A DNA stretch of 64,000 bases from Armillaria gallica (taxonomy: Eukaryota; Basidiomycota; Agaricomycetes; Agaricales; Physalacriaceae). The stretch is taken from assembly GCA_037576215.1 (NCBI GenBank), contig JBANDB010000017.1, positions 558,001-622,000 of the forward strand, written 5' to 3'. The notes below the pieces were generated by a model that saw only the letters and a list, made by a program, of their open reading frames with translations, had not been told where the DNA came from and searched no databases. The stretch's first letter is position 1. The number at the start of each line of letters is the position of its first letter. Both the position numbers and the translations under genes were made by a program. Below, piece after piece: positions 11,854 to 25,558 of this stretch.

Positions 11854-12753
11854 ATGGTCCATGTTCGTTTGCACAAGTTCTTTTTCTATCTCTCTCTGAG
11901 GATAGGTATCTTTGTGCGTGATTAAACTCGTTTCAGAGAATGCGGGAGCTAACGGCGTTGAATTTCAGGTCCTCTCGTTCTTCAAAATGGTCGGTGGGGC
12001 TATTATCGCAGCGACTGGCTGGTTGCAGGTTGCCCAGCTAGGTGTGCTTGACTATATACCGTCACGCTTCTGTTTGCTAATCTAAGGCTTAGATACTCAT
12101 CCCCTGGCGGTCTTTGACACAGTCGCGTTATTCTTCCACACAATAGTATTTACCCTCCTTGTCGTGGTTGGATTATTTGGGTAATCCCTTAACTCGCTTT
12201 CTGCGTGCATGTGCCAGGTTCTAATGCGAATACTAGGTTAATCAGTGCGACGACGAAGAAACGAGGTCTCGTCCAGTGTTATGGTGTCCTTCTTGTCATT
12301 ATCCTGCTTGTGAGCATCGGTTCTGGCGTGGTAGCTCTGTACTCGCTATTTCGAGTGAAAGATACGCAGACCGTGAAGCGTTGTATGAACGGGGCAACCG
12401 ACAGATTGACGGAGAACGTATGTCAGAATGGAATAGCAATATTCAAGGCCACTGGTGTCGCCATTTACACGGTTTCCTGGGCCATCCTCACATGTCCGTT
12501 GCTTGATTTCGGTCTACGTTCTTTTGTTCTAAATTTCTGGACAGACAGCTATCTTATTGCAGTAAGCTACGCTGCGCACTTGGGAAAGGATACGGAGGAT
12601 CAAGAGGTGCGGTCTCCAGTAATGTTGTGGGGGAAGCCTATTAGCGGCCCGGAACCACTGGTGACTTATAATTCCGTTGGGGCTCCTGGATATAACCACG
12701 GATATGCGTTTTCGCGCGCAGAAGAGCCCGAGTATATCGCAAAGGCTGTATAG
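11854..12753 (+). CDS. Four-helix membrane protein, unknown function
   Basis: The likely start is MVHVRLHKFFFYLSLRIGIF, followed by hydrophobic exons (MVGGAIIAATGWLQ; FDTVALFFHTIVFTLLVVVG) and a long last exon with VLLVIILLVSIGSGVVALYS and a further helix (ATGVAIYTVSWAILTCPLLD). A loop with paired cysteines (RCMNGATDRL...CQNG) lies between the last two helices, giving a tetraspan layout. The tail is soluble and ends at 12753. The product resembles small tetraspan proteins common in Agaricomycetes. I do not recognise a named family and the 5' exon borders are approximate. Confidence 0.7.
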
Positions 12754-12991
12754 GTACTGCAGATGATTAAATTCACGGCCATGTTGAGGTCATTCTATTC
12801 GAAAGGTTGTTGTCGCACTTGTGATGGAGGGAAGGAAGTCATGATTAAAGCATGCATAAGAGCAATAGTTTTTCGCGCTGCACAAGTGTATCCGTACGTA
12901 TCCTCCTCAGATATACAACACCCCAGACGCAGCCGGCTGTAACGCCATCCCAGCACACCCGTGTAGAATACAAGGAAGGAAGCAGTAGCAT

Positions 12992-13398
12992 CTACTTCTT
13001 CTTTGGTGTCTGAGAGATCTCCTTGACAGTCAGACCTACGAGATCATCAATATACGGGGGGTCACCATATCACGGACGAACGCACCAGGAGGAAGACTCT
13101 GCTTGAGCTTCTCCGCCTTCTCTGGGTCGTCTATCGACAGTGTGTAGAGATACCGTGAGCACCTGACTTTGAACTTGGTCTGTTGCTTGCCACCAGCGAC
13201 CTTGGGAGCGACCTTTTTTATCCGGGCCTCTGTCGAGTACAGTTAGCAGGGTAGTTGAGGACAAAAATGTAGGACACGCACGGACAGCATCCTTTCGCTG
13301 GGTGATTTTAATGAACTCCTTGATGTCGCTGATTTGCTTAGGCTGTATTATCGGGTCGTCAGAGTGGTATGGGGGAAGAAAAAGGGTGTACTCGCCAT
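12992..13398 (-). CDS. RPL38: 60S ribosomal protein eL38
   Basis: Exons complement(12992-13035, 13086-13229, 13282-13342, 13396-13398) join to an 83-residue protein that starts [20 protein letters not shown] and ends [17 protein letters not shown], with the hallmark [16 protein letters not shown] in the middle. This is the complete small basic eL38 protein of the large ribosomal subunit. The introns are 50, 52 and 53 bases. The initiator ATG is alone in the first exon, and the intron after it starts with GC (GCGAGT) rather than GT. Without that intron, an open frame would give an N-terminal extension that eL38 proteins do not have, so I prefer the GC-AG reading. Confidence 0.9.
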
Positions 13399-13936
13399 CG
13401 TCGGTGATCTTGAGGGTATGCAGCCGGACGTTACAATATTTTCGTTGCAAGAGAGAAGGGTGGCTGAAACCTTAATTCAGCAGTCCTCGTTCGGCACGGT
13501 AATTGCCGCAGCGGCATACCGGCATTTAATGAATTCATTTAATTTCAAATTTCTACGCTTTCCGACTTTCGCTGATAGCTATAGGATGGTTGCATTCACT
13601 CAAAACTTTCGTTTAGTAGCAATGAAAGAGTTCTGATTGGCGACTTTCATCCCAAACAAATTTATGCCATTACAGTGGCACCATGGGATCGATGTTCAGA
13701 GTGCAATAACAGGACAGTAGATGCGGCGCGGAAACCCCAAAAGAAATCGTCGTTAAATATCTACTCTGCCTGTCACCAACGCGATGATGGCCTGCTAGAG
13801 ACCCTGCCCCACTTCGCGAACTGAACGAATTTTGTAATTGCCCGTTTGATCGGTGACTTGATTCTCCATTTTCCTTTGAAAGCAAATGTCATTACTAGCC
13901 GCACTAGAAAATCAGAGTTGATACTCACCTTTTCGC

Positions 13937-15050
13937 CTACGGGCTGGTGTTTGGGGAAGCCTCATCTGAATCAGGTAACGACCGAACACCATAAGTATCC
14001 GAATAATCAGATCCAGAGCCGAAATCTTCCATAGAATCGTCAGACGGCTCCAGGGTGGTATCATCCTTGGATAGAGTGTCGTCAAATGCTGGTTGCTCTG
14101 GCCCTACAAGGAGAACTGGCGCGTATCGTGAAAGTTGATATTTACGGACAACTCTGAAAACAAATATCAGTTCGGGAGGGAGATCTGAGGCAATCGAATG
14201 TTACTGCATACCTCGAAAAAGATCGCGGTCTTCCCATAGTTGCAACGGATTGGATATCTCTGGGACATTCGTCAGGATGTGATCGATACGAAGAACTGGT
14301 GTAAATCCATCGTCGGCTTCAAGGTCTTCAATCCGGGTATCTTTGCTAGGAAGGTTTTGCAAGTCTCCGGTGTGTCGTCTGGAGGGTCCATGCATATGTC
14401 TGGACGCTCTTCTATGCCATTGAGAATTCTCAACGCACGATACTCGTCGACTCCAGCTCTGGAGAAGCTTGCAAAATTCTTCGTCCTGCATGAGAGGGCT
14501 GTTGACTGTGGGGGATGAACATCGTAGTCGAGGTGTCTCCGAGTAGTTGCGTATTTCCTTGGGTATGCGAGCACGGATATCATAGCAGGTGGGATGGTAA
14601 CAGTTGCTCCAGGGTAAAGGCTTCGAAAGCTTCAGAGGTGCTCTTGACTGCGGATGAGCTGTCTCAGGTAGGATAGGAATACACATCCAAGGCCGCGCAT
14701 GGTAAGGATCTCGAGGATAAGGCTTCGTGGGACCTTGCTGCACCGGCCGAATGTTGATGGTGTGAAAGGTACCGTCCCCCTCGGTTGGAGGGTCTTTCTG
14801 GAAGAATCCGTCAGCAGGACCGGGTTAAGCAGAAGATGGCTAGTACCTCTATGCAGTAGCCGGCGTACTTTCTGCCCTCTAGACCGGATAGCTTTTGCAG
14901 CATAGTATCATCGCCTCCGTCGCAGTACATCTCTAAAGTCGCGGCCACATCGATAGAAAAGGTAAAGTAATAGTGACAAGGTGGGGTGAGATAGTTCATA
15001 TCGACGTCGAGCAACCTCAGAGTTGTAGAGATGAACGTTTTTCCGAGCAT
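13937..15050 (-). CDS. Conserved hypothetical protein
   Basis: The N-terminal exon starts MLGKTFISTTLRLLDVDMNY and continues into a proline- and arginine-rich part (RARIPKEIRNYSETPRLRC near 14530-14600). An acidic, serine-rich end (DDSMEDFGSGSDYSDTYG) stops at the TAG at 13937-13939. At least two introns are needed, near 14740-14815 and 14100-14210. A good intron donor directly follows the stop, so the true 3' end could lie further down. I do not recognise the family. The start stands head to head with the P5A ATPase gene, so the 300-bp gap may be a shared promoter. Confidence 0.6.
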
Positions 15051-15326
15051 ATTTATATTAATGTCTCCAGAGTGGCAGAACGACAGAAATCCAGATTCCA
15101 GAGGACAATGAGATAACCATAAGGCGATAAACCGCTTGAAGTCATTGTAAAGGCCACAATGTAACGGCCAAGTTGTGGCGAACAGCCTCGATAGTCAGTA
15201 GTACGGATTCCGGAAGCTGAAGTGTTGAATCTCGTAAGTACTTCATAGAGCCATTGTAAGTCGTTTCTGACAATAGTCTTCGGCGGCGATTCGGCCAAAG
15301 GCTGGCTCCGGCCCAGTCCCGTCCCG

Positions 15327-18300
15327 ATGCCGAGCCCCAAGATTTCGAAATTGCCGACGACAGGTAAGCGTGTCACTGCTTAGTAGCCGTCTACCCTTCC
15401 TACTTCTACGTGGTCCAGTCCAGAGTGCAGCACTTGGACGCGCCGCCGCCGTTCTTCCCTTTTATACTGTAATGTGGGTGCATATTGCTGTCCAGGGCTG
15501 GCGGTCGTTTATGTCTTCTTTTTCAGGACCTCCATCGCGGTCAATTCCCTGGACATTGCTGGGGCTACACTTCATGCAACGATTCCGTGGTACACGCATA
15601 TATACACGATTCCATTCCTATGTCTCTACCCTCTTTTGGCGTACGCTTACTACGTCAAATACGACCAATGGCTCGTGAGTGAGGAATGGACGTTTCTGGC
15701 ATGTGTTTCTTTGGGTGCAGGGCATGCCTTGAGTTTCCTGGTTACAAAATGGAGTACGGGAGCAAGGGCGTGGATAACGACGAGAAAGGTACGCAGTAAC
15801 CATCGCTGCATCCTTCTTCAAAGATTAACTCGTGCTACATAGGCATCAACGTTGGTCGACGCCGACTGTATACGCATTATCCCCCATTTACATCGCGGAA
15901 AGGGCGACATCGTTCTTTTGAACAAGAAAGATCCCCAGGATGTCTCTACATACACGTTCAGCTACCAGCGAGATACATACAACGTCTGCTCAACATCGCC
16001 TCTGGCCTTTGAGCGTCTACCCTATCCGTCCTCAGGCAAACCGCCCTTGTCGACGTTCCTGACACCTACTGGCCTATCATCGAAGAAATTAGAGTCGCTC
16101 CAGTCACTTTACGGCGGCAACGAATTCGACATCCCGATCCCTTCGTTCACGGAGCTGTTCAACGAACACGCAACTGCACCTTTCTTCGTCTTCCAGGTCT
16201 TTTGTGTCGCACTCTGGTGTCTGGATGAATATTGGTACTACAGTCTCTTCACGCTGTTCATGCTAGTGGTATTTGAGTGTACTGTGGTTTGGCAGGTATT
16301 TGCTTTCACATGTTTACCCCCGGAACTTTACAAACTTTGAATTAGCGAGTTCGGACCTTATCTGAGTTCAGGACGATGTCGGTTGTCCCTTATCCTATTC
16401 AGTGCTATCGCGACGGGAAATGGACCGAGATACAGACTGATAAATTACTTCCTGGTGATGTGGTTTCTGTTGGTGCGTCCATATCATGTTCGTTGGGAAG
16501 CAAAAGCTCATCATTGCTCAGCCCGCCAGCAAACAGAGACAACAGTCCCCGCTGATATTCTTCTCATCCATGGTACCTGCATCGTTAACGAGGCTATGCT
16601 TTCTGGGGAGTCGACCCCGCTACTGAAGGAATCCATCCAACTTCTGGATGCCAAGGAGAACCTAGATGTTGACGGCAACCACAAGAATGCTGTCTTATTT
16701 AGTGGTACCAAGATTCTCCAAGCGACACCTAGCAGTACGTACAATACCTTTGGATATGTGGACAGACCGGTCATAACTGTTTTCAGCACAACTGGAATCA
16801 CCTATTCCAACGCCAGACAACGGATGCCTTGGCATTGTCCTCCGTACTGGATTTGGAACATCACAAGGACAGCTTGTGCGAACCATGATATTTTCAACAG
16901 ACCGCGTATCTGCAAACAATTTGGAGTCTTTCTTGTTCATCGGGTTCCTTCTCATCTTTGCTATCGCCGCAAGTTGGTACGTATGGGTAAAAGGTCCGCG
17001 TTTCATGCATTTTTTGCGAGCTTAGTTGGCTCACACCTTCAACCAGGTATTGAGAGAGACCTCAAGAAATCAAAGCTTCTATTGGACTGCGTACTCATTA
17101 TCACCAGCGTGGTACCCCCCGAATTACCCATGGAATTGTCTCTCGCCGTAAATACATCTCTTGTCGCGCTTTCCAAATTCGGTCTGTTGCAATCAAGTGA
17201 TCGCGCTTCTGTATCTGACCTCCTTTCCTTTCGTAGCCATTTTCTGCACGGAGCCATTCCGGATACCTGCAGCCGGTCGGGTTGATGTTTGTTGCTTTGA
17301 TAAAACTGGTACCATCACGGCCGAGAACTTGGTTCTGGAGGGTATTGTTGGCGTGGAGTATGTCTTCTATTTAATTCTATTTTTTCCGTTACTAACAAAT
17401 ATTTAGTCTACATGACGCTAAGAAACTCATAAGTGTCAAGGAGGCCTCAAGAGAAACGATTCTTTGCTTAGCTGCGGCCCATGCTCTGGTCAGGTTAGAT
17501 GACGGTACTATTGTTGGCGATCCCATGGAGAAGACGACACTTGAAGCACTAGCGTGGGACCTTGGTAAAGGTTAGTAGCGCCAAAACTTGAATGTTCCAC
17601 CACATCTGACACGAAATCTTAGGCAATGTCGTGGGACCTTCGGGCGCTGGAAACAAGCAACAGATAGTGATCCGTAGACGGTTCCAGTTTTCTTCGGCCC
17701 TCAAGCGCATGTCGACTCTGTCCAGCCTTCCTGGAGGCAAGACGTTGGCTGCGGTCAAGGGCGCCCCCGAAACGATCAAGACTATGCTTTCTTCTGTCCC
17801 TGATCACTACGATGAGACGTATAAATGGTTTACGAGGAATGGGAGCCGTGTTTTGGCACTGGGAATGAAGGAGATGGAGCCGATGTCGGTGGACAAGGTA
17901 CGTTCACTCTTTGATCGGCCGGTGGCACTCACCAACACAACGAGAACAGATCAACAAATTTCCTCGAGAGCAAGTCGAAAGCAACCTCACCTTTGCCGGT
18001 CTCCTAGTCTTCCATTGTCCCTTGAAATCCGACGCGGTTGAAGTGCTCAAGATGCTGGCAGATTCGTCGCACAGAGTAAGGACATCATTTCCGCGAGTTG
18101 TGCTTTATAATTAACGCTACTCTCTCAGTGCGTTATGATTACTGGTGACAATCCTTTGACGGCAGTCCATGTTGCTAGGGATGTCGAAATTGTTGACCGT
18201 GAGGCACTCATTCTTGATCTGAAGGAAGACGCCACGCATGAGGCTGGTCAGTAGCTTAAAACGCCTATTCTCTCCCGATCTAAAGCTCTCTCTCTCTTAG

Positions 18301-20044
18301 ATCTTGTTTGGCGTACTGTGGACGAAAGCAAAATCATTTCCGTCAATCCGGAAGAACCAATCGATACATCTCTGTTTGAAGAGTACGACATCTGCATCAC
18401 AGGAGCTGCTATGAAGCAATACGAGAACCGTCCCGCTTGGAAGGATCTCGTGCAGAACACGTGGGTTTACGCCCGTGTCTCACCTGCCCAAAAGGAATAC
18501 ATTCTCACGACACTCAAAACTCTGGGCTATATCACCCTCATGGCTGGTGACGGTACCAACGACGTTGGGGCCCTGAAACAGGCGCATGTGGGTGTGGCAT
18601 TGTTAGACGGGACACCTGAAGATCTCCAGAAGATTGCGGAGCATCAGAAGTTTGAGCGTATCAAGAAGGTCTATGAGAGCCAGTTAAAGATATCTGCAAG
18701 GTTCAACCAGCCGCCTCCGCCGGTGCCGCCTGCTATTGCGCATCTTTTCCCTGACGCTGTTCAGGCTCAGCAAGCGGCCGCGGCTAATTTACAAGTTGCT
18801 CGAAAGAGAAACCCTATGGAAAAGGTAAACCATTTTGTGTCAACGATGAACGTCGTCTCAATGGCTTTGTAGTTCGATTTGGCTGGCATTACGGACAAAC
18901 TCGCAGACATGGAGGGTGAAGAGGACGTTCCTAAGATTAAATTGGGTGATGCCTCCTGTGCAGCCCCGTTCACGTCGAAGCTATCCCATGTAGCAGCCAG
19001 TACGTCTCCCTTTCATTATGCACGTTTTCTGCTCACAGGTTCCTTGTTAGTCGCGCATATCATTCGGCAGGGTCGTTGTACCCTTGTCGCGACGGTCCAG
19101 ATGTACAAAATTCTAGCGCTGAATTGTCTGATCACCGCATACAGTTTGAGCGTTCAGTATCTGGACGGAATCAAGTATGGAGACTATCAGGTTACAATCA
19201 CGGGGATGTTGATGTCGGTCTGCTTCCTGTGTATATCTCGTGCTAAGGTTGGTCTCTGCGTGATGTTTTGAGATCGTGACAACTTACTCGCCCTGTAGCC
19301 GGTGGATAAATTATCCAGAGAGCGACCATTGGGCAATATCTTCAACTTTTATGTGCTGTTGTCTATACTCCTCCAGTTCGCACTGCATATAGCGACACTT
19401 GTCTATATTACAGAGTTGTCGCGTGTCTTCGAAGAGTCGGTATTTCAAGCATCATGGTCGTACGAATCTAACCCACCATTTCAGGCGTGGACCCATCGAC
19501 CTCGAGGCTAAATTCGAGCCAAGCCTTTTGAACACTGCCATCTACCTCTTGGGTCTATCACAGCAAGTCTCTACATTTGCCATCAACTTCCAAGTTCGTG
19601 ATTAGAGTATTGGTCTGTATATCCGACTAAATTTTGCTCTAGGGTCGTCCATTCCGTGAAGGCATCAGTGAGAACAATGCATTGTGGTGGGGACTCGTTT
19701 CTGCAAGTGCCGTCGCATTCTCCGGTGCCACCGACTTTATGCCTGAACTGAACCGATGGCTCCAGATCGTGGAGATGGAGAGTTCTGTACGCATTCCTTA
19801 TCTTCAGTGCTGCATATGCCCATTCTGATGTTGCCTTCAGTTCAAAGTCAGATTGACTACAAGCATGATTGTCGACTTTGCTGGGTGCTGGGTCATCGAG
19901 GTTGTGTGCAAGTATCTGTTTGCTGAACTTGAACCCAAGAAGATGGTGACGCGCGGAAGGGAGAGGCGGGAAAAACGCCGTGCTCAGCAAGAGGTGGAGA
20001 AAGCTAATGGGATCGGGGAGTTGGAGGCTAAGAAAAACGTGTAA
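15327..20044 (+). CDS. SPF1: P5A-type ATPase (Spf1/ATP13A1-like), ER membrane
   Basis: The whole family core can be read through about 15 short introns. It begins with [20 protein letters not shown] (near 15577). The actuator motif is MLSGESTP (about 16600). PPELP (17115-17129) marks transmembrane helix 4, DKTGT (17299-17313) holds the phosphorylated aspartate, KGAPE stands near 17760, and GDGTND (18546-18563) is the hinge. The C-terminus ends with a basic tail, [18 protein letters not shown]5A ATPases work in the ER and remove misplaced tail-anchored and signal-bearing helices. All catalytic residues are present. The 5' end is not settled: the ATG at 15327 has a perfect donor (CAG/GTAAGC) behind it, but I could not join it in frame to the exon that starts near 15531. 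Confidence 0.9.
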
Positions 20045-20288
20045 ATCCGGCCTTGAGGATAGGTAATATACGATATTATTAGAGATACTACATAGGTGCG
20101 ACTAGTTGTGGAAATAATGCTAGATGCAGGCGTAATTGCAGAGATACCCTCATCCTCCGGTGCTTGAACATGGTGTGAACCAGAGGGTTAGGGTTACTCC
20201 TCCTTGACCACCGTCTCGATAGCGTCAAAAAATCTACATCATAATTCTCATTTACCCGGCGGCCAGCACAACACTGATACACGCGAGT

Positions 20289-23023
20289 ATGATGTTGAAG
20301 ACGGGCCAGTCCAGGCAAGGTACCAAGTATAATGTTTTCACTATTTTTATTACTAACATTTTCTCAACATTTTCTAGGTTGTGCGTTCGACTCGACGTAT
20401 GATTTCAAACAAAAATACCCACCGGATGCAGTGGGAGAGGAAATGGCACCCAACGCAAGATTTTGGAGGACCTATAATGACGAGGCAGCGGTCTCTGACG
20501 CCGAGGTCATGGAGCAATACAGAGATACAATCGACATTCTCCTTGTGTTTGTACGTCCGATCCGTCTTGCTAGAGTAAATTCTTACTGACACTGAGCAGG
20601 CAGGTCTATTCTCTGCAGTAGTGACAACGTTCGTTGTCCAGGCATCAGAAAGTTTAAAACCCGATTTTGCGCAGATTTCTTCTCTGCTTATCGTCGAGCT
20701 TATCGCGGTACAACGTGCTGCTGCGAAGGGAACACCGATCGACGATGTCCCAATGATGGAGGCCTTCAGCACATTTTCGCCAGACAATCTCGACGTCTGG
20801 ACGTACAATTTGTGGTTCACGAGCCTCCTTTTCAGTCTCATCACGGCTCTAGTAGCGGTTCTCGCGAAGCAGTGGATGCACCATTATGTTTCCGGTACAT
20901 CTGGGAGCGCTCGTGAACGCGCCCGTCTACGACAGTCTCGATACACGGCCCTACACAAGTGGCAGATTCCTATGATTATTGGATGCCTTCCCGTACTTCT
21001 ACATCTTTCCCTTGCGATTTTTCTCATCGGACTGATCCTTTCACTACTGTCGCTGCAGCTCAGCGCAGCCTATATCGTGGCTTCAATCTCAGGGATAGTC
21101 TATGTGTTCTATGCCATATCCAACCTGCTCCCTATTGCATACCCCCAGTGTCCGTACAAGACACCTCTGAGCATTTACGGCTATATTCTTTGTCGGCTAG
21201 CTGACAGGTTGTGGAATATAGCTGCGACCTGGCTTGAAGTCTGTCGACAACACCGCCGTTGGATCTCTCCCACTGATCGTCATATTCGTGGTCTCGTCGC
21301 GCGCTCACCGTTTATGTCGTTGAAAGAAGCTGAACGCAACACCGTTCACGATTCCGCCGACCAAATTGATGCCAATTGTATATCCTGGCTCTACACTACC
21401 TCCTCCAACCCAACAATCAGACAGATCGCGCTCGAGTCTGTTAGCGGCCTCAGGTCGGGGTTTACTTCTGGTCTCTTGGACGTAGAGATGTTTTCCAAAG
21501 ATTTAGTACAGGAAATACACTCATGTTACCCTCCTCACGTGCCTACATCATGGCAAGAGCCCTGTTGTGGGGCGGAACGGAAGGCGGAGGTCATGTGGAG
21601 GACGGTATTACAGTTGAAGCAACTCGACGCTGAGCTATCCATAGGGCGCGATTTATCCTTTCACCGAACCATTACGCTGGATGATCCAATGCTTCATCCA
21701 TCCGATCTGTCATTTACCAAGCACCCGGCTCTCCTGGCTACCACAACATGTGTACTGGGGCGTGGTAGCTCAGCTCGCCGACTGTTGGTGCTTTGCTTGT
21801 CGGGACATCTCTCAGATCTGAAGCTACCCCCTTTTCTTTGGATCCTCCTCTTACGTCAAGCACGATTGCAGCTCTTCAATTACCGACTGAGTTTGATGCA
21901 GTTGGCATTGTTCGAAATACTGCAAGACAACTCATTTTTCCTTGGCGCAGAGCTCATAAATGATTCTCATTCGACTACAATCACCGCGCCTAACAGAGAT
22001 ATGGTGACGTCGATGGTGGATTTACTCTTTGACGTGTACCGCACTCAAAGTGGCAACAGCCAATTTTACTTCATCCCTCCTCAACTCGAGCTTTTACTAG
22101 GATTTGTGTTGTCAGTTTGTGAGGTATCCCGCCAGCCTGAGAGCAGCAATGCTCCACTTCCCGACGACGTCTCGGAAAGCAGGCCATCCACTCTTAAATG
22201 GTGTCCCATGTTGGTGCAATGCCTCTCCCAGTACTTGCGCCGTCACAAACTTCTTCTCGGATCAGAAGAAGAAACACGTGCACGAGCGTATGAATTGCGA
22301 TCCATTCGAGATACACTCTGTCGTCTAGTTGAAACCAGAATCTTTTCTGGTCTGGAATCGACTACAGAGGAGATGAACATACGCTTGACGACTTTGGCTA
22401 CTCTTGCACCTCTTTTTGCAATCAGTTCTCCGTACAATGTTGTATTGGAGATAACGAGCACCCCGAGTAGAGTGTTCGCAACTAATGTGGTTCGGACCAT
22501 ACTCTCTGCTACCCAGGTCGACGCTGAACTTGAGCAAGACATCCATGAAAGTGCCAATAGACTGTTGCTTTATTGCCTCAATCCCCAATGGCAGTCAGTC
22601 ATCTTTTACCAAGTGTTTCGGGACGAGCACGCTCTGCAACGACTACATCACCGTATCCGTTTTGATGGTGTGGCAACTTGGAAGCATATCGTCATTACTT
22701 ATATTTCCACCATCGTCGCCGAGCCATCTTTCTTCGCGTTACAGGAGCATGAGCTTCAGCTGGCATACATCTATGACCCGGACAACCTCTGTTCGATAAG
22801 CCAGGTTCTGCTCCACAACAACCGCACTGATCTCGTTTACGCCTTGGTCAGCCTACGTCCTCAAAGTAGTGTATGGGATAAATGCATCGTCAAACTACTC
22901 GTGTGGGCAAACAACCTTTTGGACGGTGTCCACCGTAGTCGCACTGTATCCATTATTAAGGACTTAGGGGACGAACTCCAAACGTCTTACATATTACCAC
23001 GTCTTAATAAACTTGTACTCTGA
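20289..23023 (+). CDS. DUF6535 domain membrane protein
   Basis: A large protein of the Agaricomycete DUF6535 family. The first exon (20289-20319, MMLKTGQSRQ) is joined over a 58-base intron with a perfect branch site (TACTAAC). A second intron runs 20551-20599. The domain shows FWRTYNDEA near its start, then a membrane segment (DILLVFAGLFSAVVTTFV), NLWFTSLLFSLITALVAVLA, AKQWMHHYV and a pair of helices (LLHLSLAIFLIGLILSLLSL). About 550 further residues are mostly helical and contain no motif I recognise. The function of the family is unknown; its members are often numerous and variable in mushroom genomes. The reading frame is intact over 800 codons. Confidence 0.85.
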
Positions 23024-23064
23024 TTTTCGAAGTAGAATGTACACCAAGGATATAGATTTCGTAA

Positions 23065-25558
23065 TCAAAATGGGGCAAGTCCTTCCACCTGCGCTTTGAT
23101 TCTTAACGCGAGCCGCTTACTCATGAACCTAGCCTGAGCAAGGTTTCCTCCCAGAGTGTATATGCCAGCTATGAAAGTCACCGCATCAGTTCATGCAAAT
23201 AGCGACCTGACTGTCAGATACGCACGATGACCAGTGCATCTCGCAATACCGTTGAGTTCTCCTTCGGAATCAAGGCCCCAGACTTCGCTAATGCGTTCGG
23301 CTTCGATTCCGAGGATCTTGATGGCCGTAGTCTTCATGTTCTGGTATCCGGTGGCCAAGACCACGATATCCGCTTCGATCTCCGTCCCATCGTCAAAGAC
23401 AAGGGAATCCTGGGTAAAATTGCCTGTTCCTGGTTAGTATCTATCTGCTCTTGGATTAGAACGGCATGGCTCACTAATTTCATGGCCCTGTTTGATCTTG
23501 ATCTTCTTCTCGGTGATGAGTTTGGATGCGCCAACGTCGATGTCTGACGAGGATCAATGAACAGCATAGACAAGACGTAAACGCTCTCTTACAGTAACCC
23601 CCTCCCTTAGACAGGTACGTCAGCATCAATCCCGCTCCGTTTATACCTAACCGTCAAATTAATAAAAAGGTAACCTAGCAGACACCGAGCATATTCACCA
23701 GTGTTAAGCTTGAACCCAACTTTCCGCAATCCTTCTAATACGTCGCGATCCAGTTTAGCCACTTGCTCGGTCGCATAGGTATGTAAATCGTTATACATGT
23801 CAACAGGAAGCGAAAAGTTCATGATATCGGCATCCTCTGTCGGCGGAGTTCCTTTCTCATATACAGCGCCAAGTAAGATTCCGACACCGGTGGAGGATCT
23901 AGTTAGGGTTTATGTAAATCGAAAAGTGAGGGTAATGTTAGCGACTCACATAACGTAGGTGCTGGACCTTTGTACGATCGTGACGTCTGCACCATGTTCG
24001 TAGAAGTCTTGAGCGATGCTAGAACATGCTCAGACTTAAGCCGATGCAAGGATGATAAGTTTGACATACTCGTGGCCGCTGTTGCAACACCCGATGATGA
24101 CAGCCTTGCCGATAAGAATGTCAATACCACAGAATAATAATCGAAGCCAAACATCAGATCCTCACTTTCTTGGTTTTAAATCCTTCCGCAGACTTATACT
24201 GGCTAGAATGATAGACAGACCCCTTGAATAAGCTTTGATCTTTAAACACAGGGATATTTGGCTCTCCGCTGACGCCTGTAGCAAGGACGACGAATTTCGG
24301 TTTGATTACTTTGTCGGGATATCCGGTACGTGATATTGTCACCGCCCAGGTGTGCGAAGCCTCATCGTATGCGGCGGATTTAATTGAGCTTCGCATCCAG
24401 ATGTTCAAATGCATGATGATGGCCTGAAAATAGATGTTCATGAACTTTCTGATGATTGAAGTGAGTCGGCAACTTACATATGCTTCAAACCAGTCCGCAA
24501 GCTTGTCTTTGGGTGAGCTAGATGTCGGTTAACCAACCATCATCACGCCATAGGATGACCAGGCTCACAATTTGGGCCAGTGGTCGGGGAAAGGGACATA
24601 AGGAAGGTGATCGAACCAAACGGGATCTGCGATGGAAACATATGAGATCGTTCTTTTGACAGTGATATAGAGAGCGCTTACCATGCAAAACAAGAGACTT
24701 GTACCGTTTTCGCCAGTTGTCACCGACCCTGTCATTCTTGCTGTCGCGCGGGTTAGGATGGTAGATATGTAGGTCAGAGGGAAGACTTGCTCGATGAGTA
24801 TCGTACTGATGTTGAGCTGCTTGAGTCGCGCTCCAAGAGACAAACCAGTTTGCCCCACTCCAACTATCAATACTACTGGCTCTTCCTGGTCCGTGTGATG
24901 AGTATAGTTGACACTGGTGGGTCGCGTCTGCATTGAAGAAGTCGTCACGCTTTAACTTAGAAACAAGATCGTCGAGAACATATACCTTCCCCAGCTGTTC
25001 TTCGTGTCCCTTCAGCTCTTCGATCCCGGTGTAAAGTGCTCTGAAGAAAGGCTTAAAAATAGCGTTGACGACGGCCTTAACAATGGCTACTTACTTAGAT
25101 TTCCAAGAGCCGTCAAGATTATCCCGCATTAGCCGGAAGAATCCCCGTCCGCGGGCGACGTCCGTTTCAAACGTGAAGAAACATTGTATCCAAGTAAATC
25201 CTGGTCATATTACAAACTGTGCGACGCGTGTAGAACGGTACTCACCAGGCTTGGCCTCAACGAGGACAGGCTCACCCTCAAGCTTCAATTCACGCAGCCC
25301 TGAGTCCTTGAGGCGATTGTCTGTTTCTAAGAACGTCTTGATAGTCGAAGCAGTATGCAAGGTGCGGATATCCCACGAAAGAGTAAGAAGGTCGCGCCAA
25401 TATCCATCCGAAAAAAGGAAAGAAGAGACAGCGCTTGCATCTTGCGAATGTATAGCTTCCGAAAACGACTGGAACCACTGTCCTGCGATCTGAAGGAGGT
25501 GGTTAGCAGGGATGCTTTGGGGAAGATAGATGCTCACAGCCGTGGGTACGATGTCCAT
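23065..25558 (-). CDS. Flavin-containing monooxygenase (copy 1)
   Basis: The ATG at 25558 opens MDIVPTAVSIYLPQSIPANH. The first part, to about residue 150, looks like an NTF2/SnoaL-type domain (FLFSDGYWRDLLTLSWDIRT). It is followed by the FAD-binding GxGxxG (LIVGVGQTGLSLGARL near 24820-24870), DRVGDNWRKRYKSLVLHDPV and DHLPYVPFPDHWP. The middle carries KFVVLATGVSGEPNIPVF, and then the NADPH site (GCCNSGHD near 24085). The C-terminus is VVLATGYQNMKTT...GIYTLGGNLAQARF and stops at 23065. The gene contains more than ten short introns. This architecture is common in fungal NAD(P)H/FAD monooxygenases that oxidise small molecules; the substrate is unknown. A close paralog lies at 40.8-43.5 kb on the other strand. 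Confidence 0.87.
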
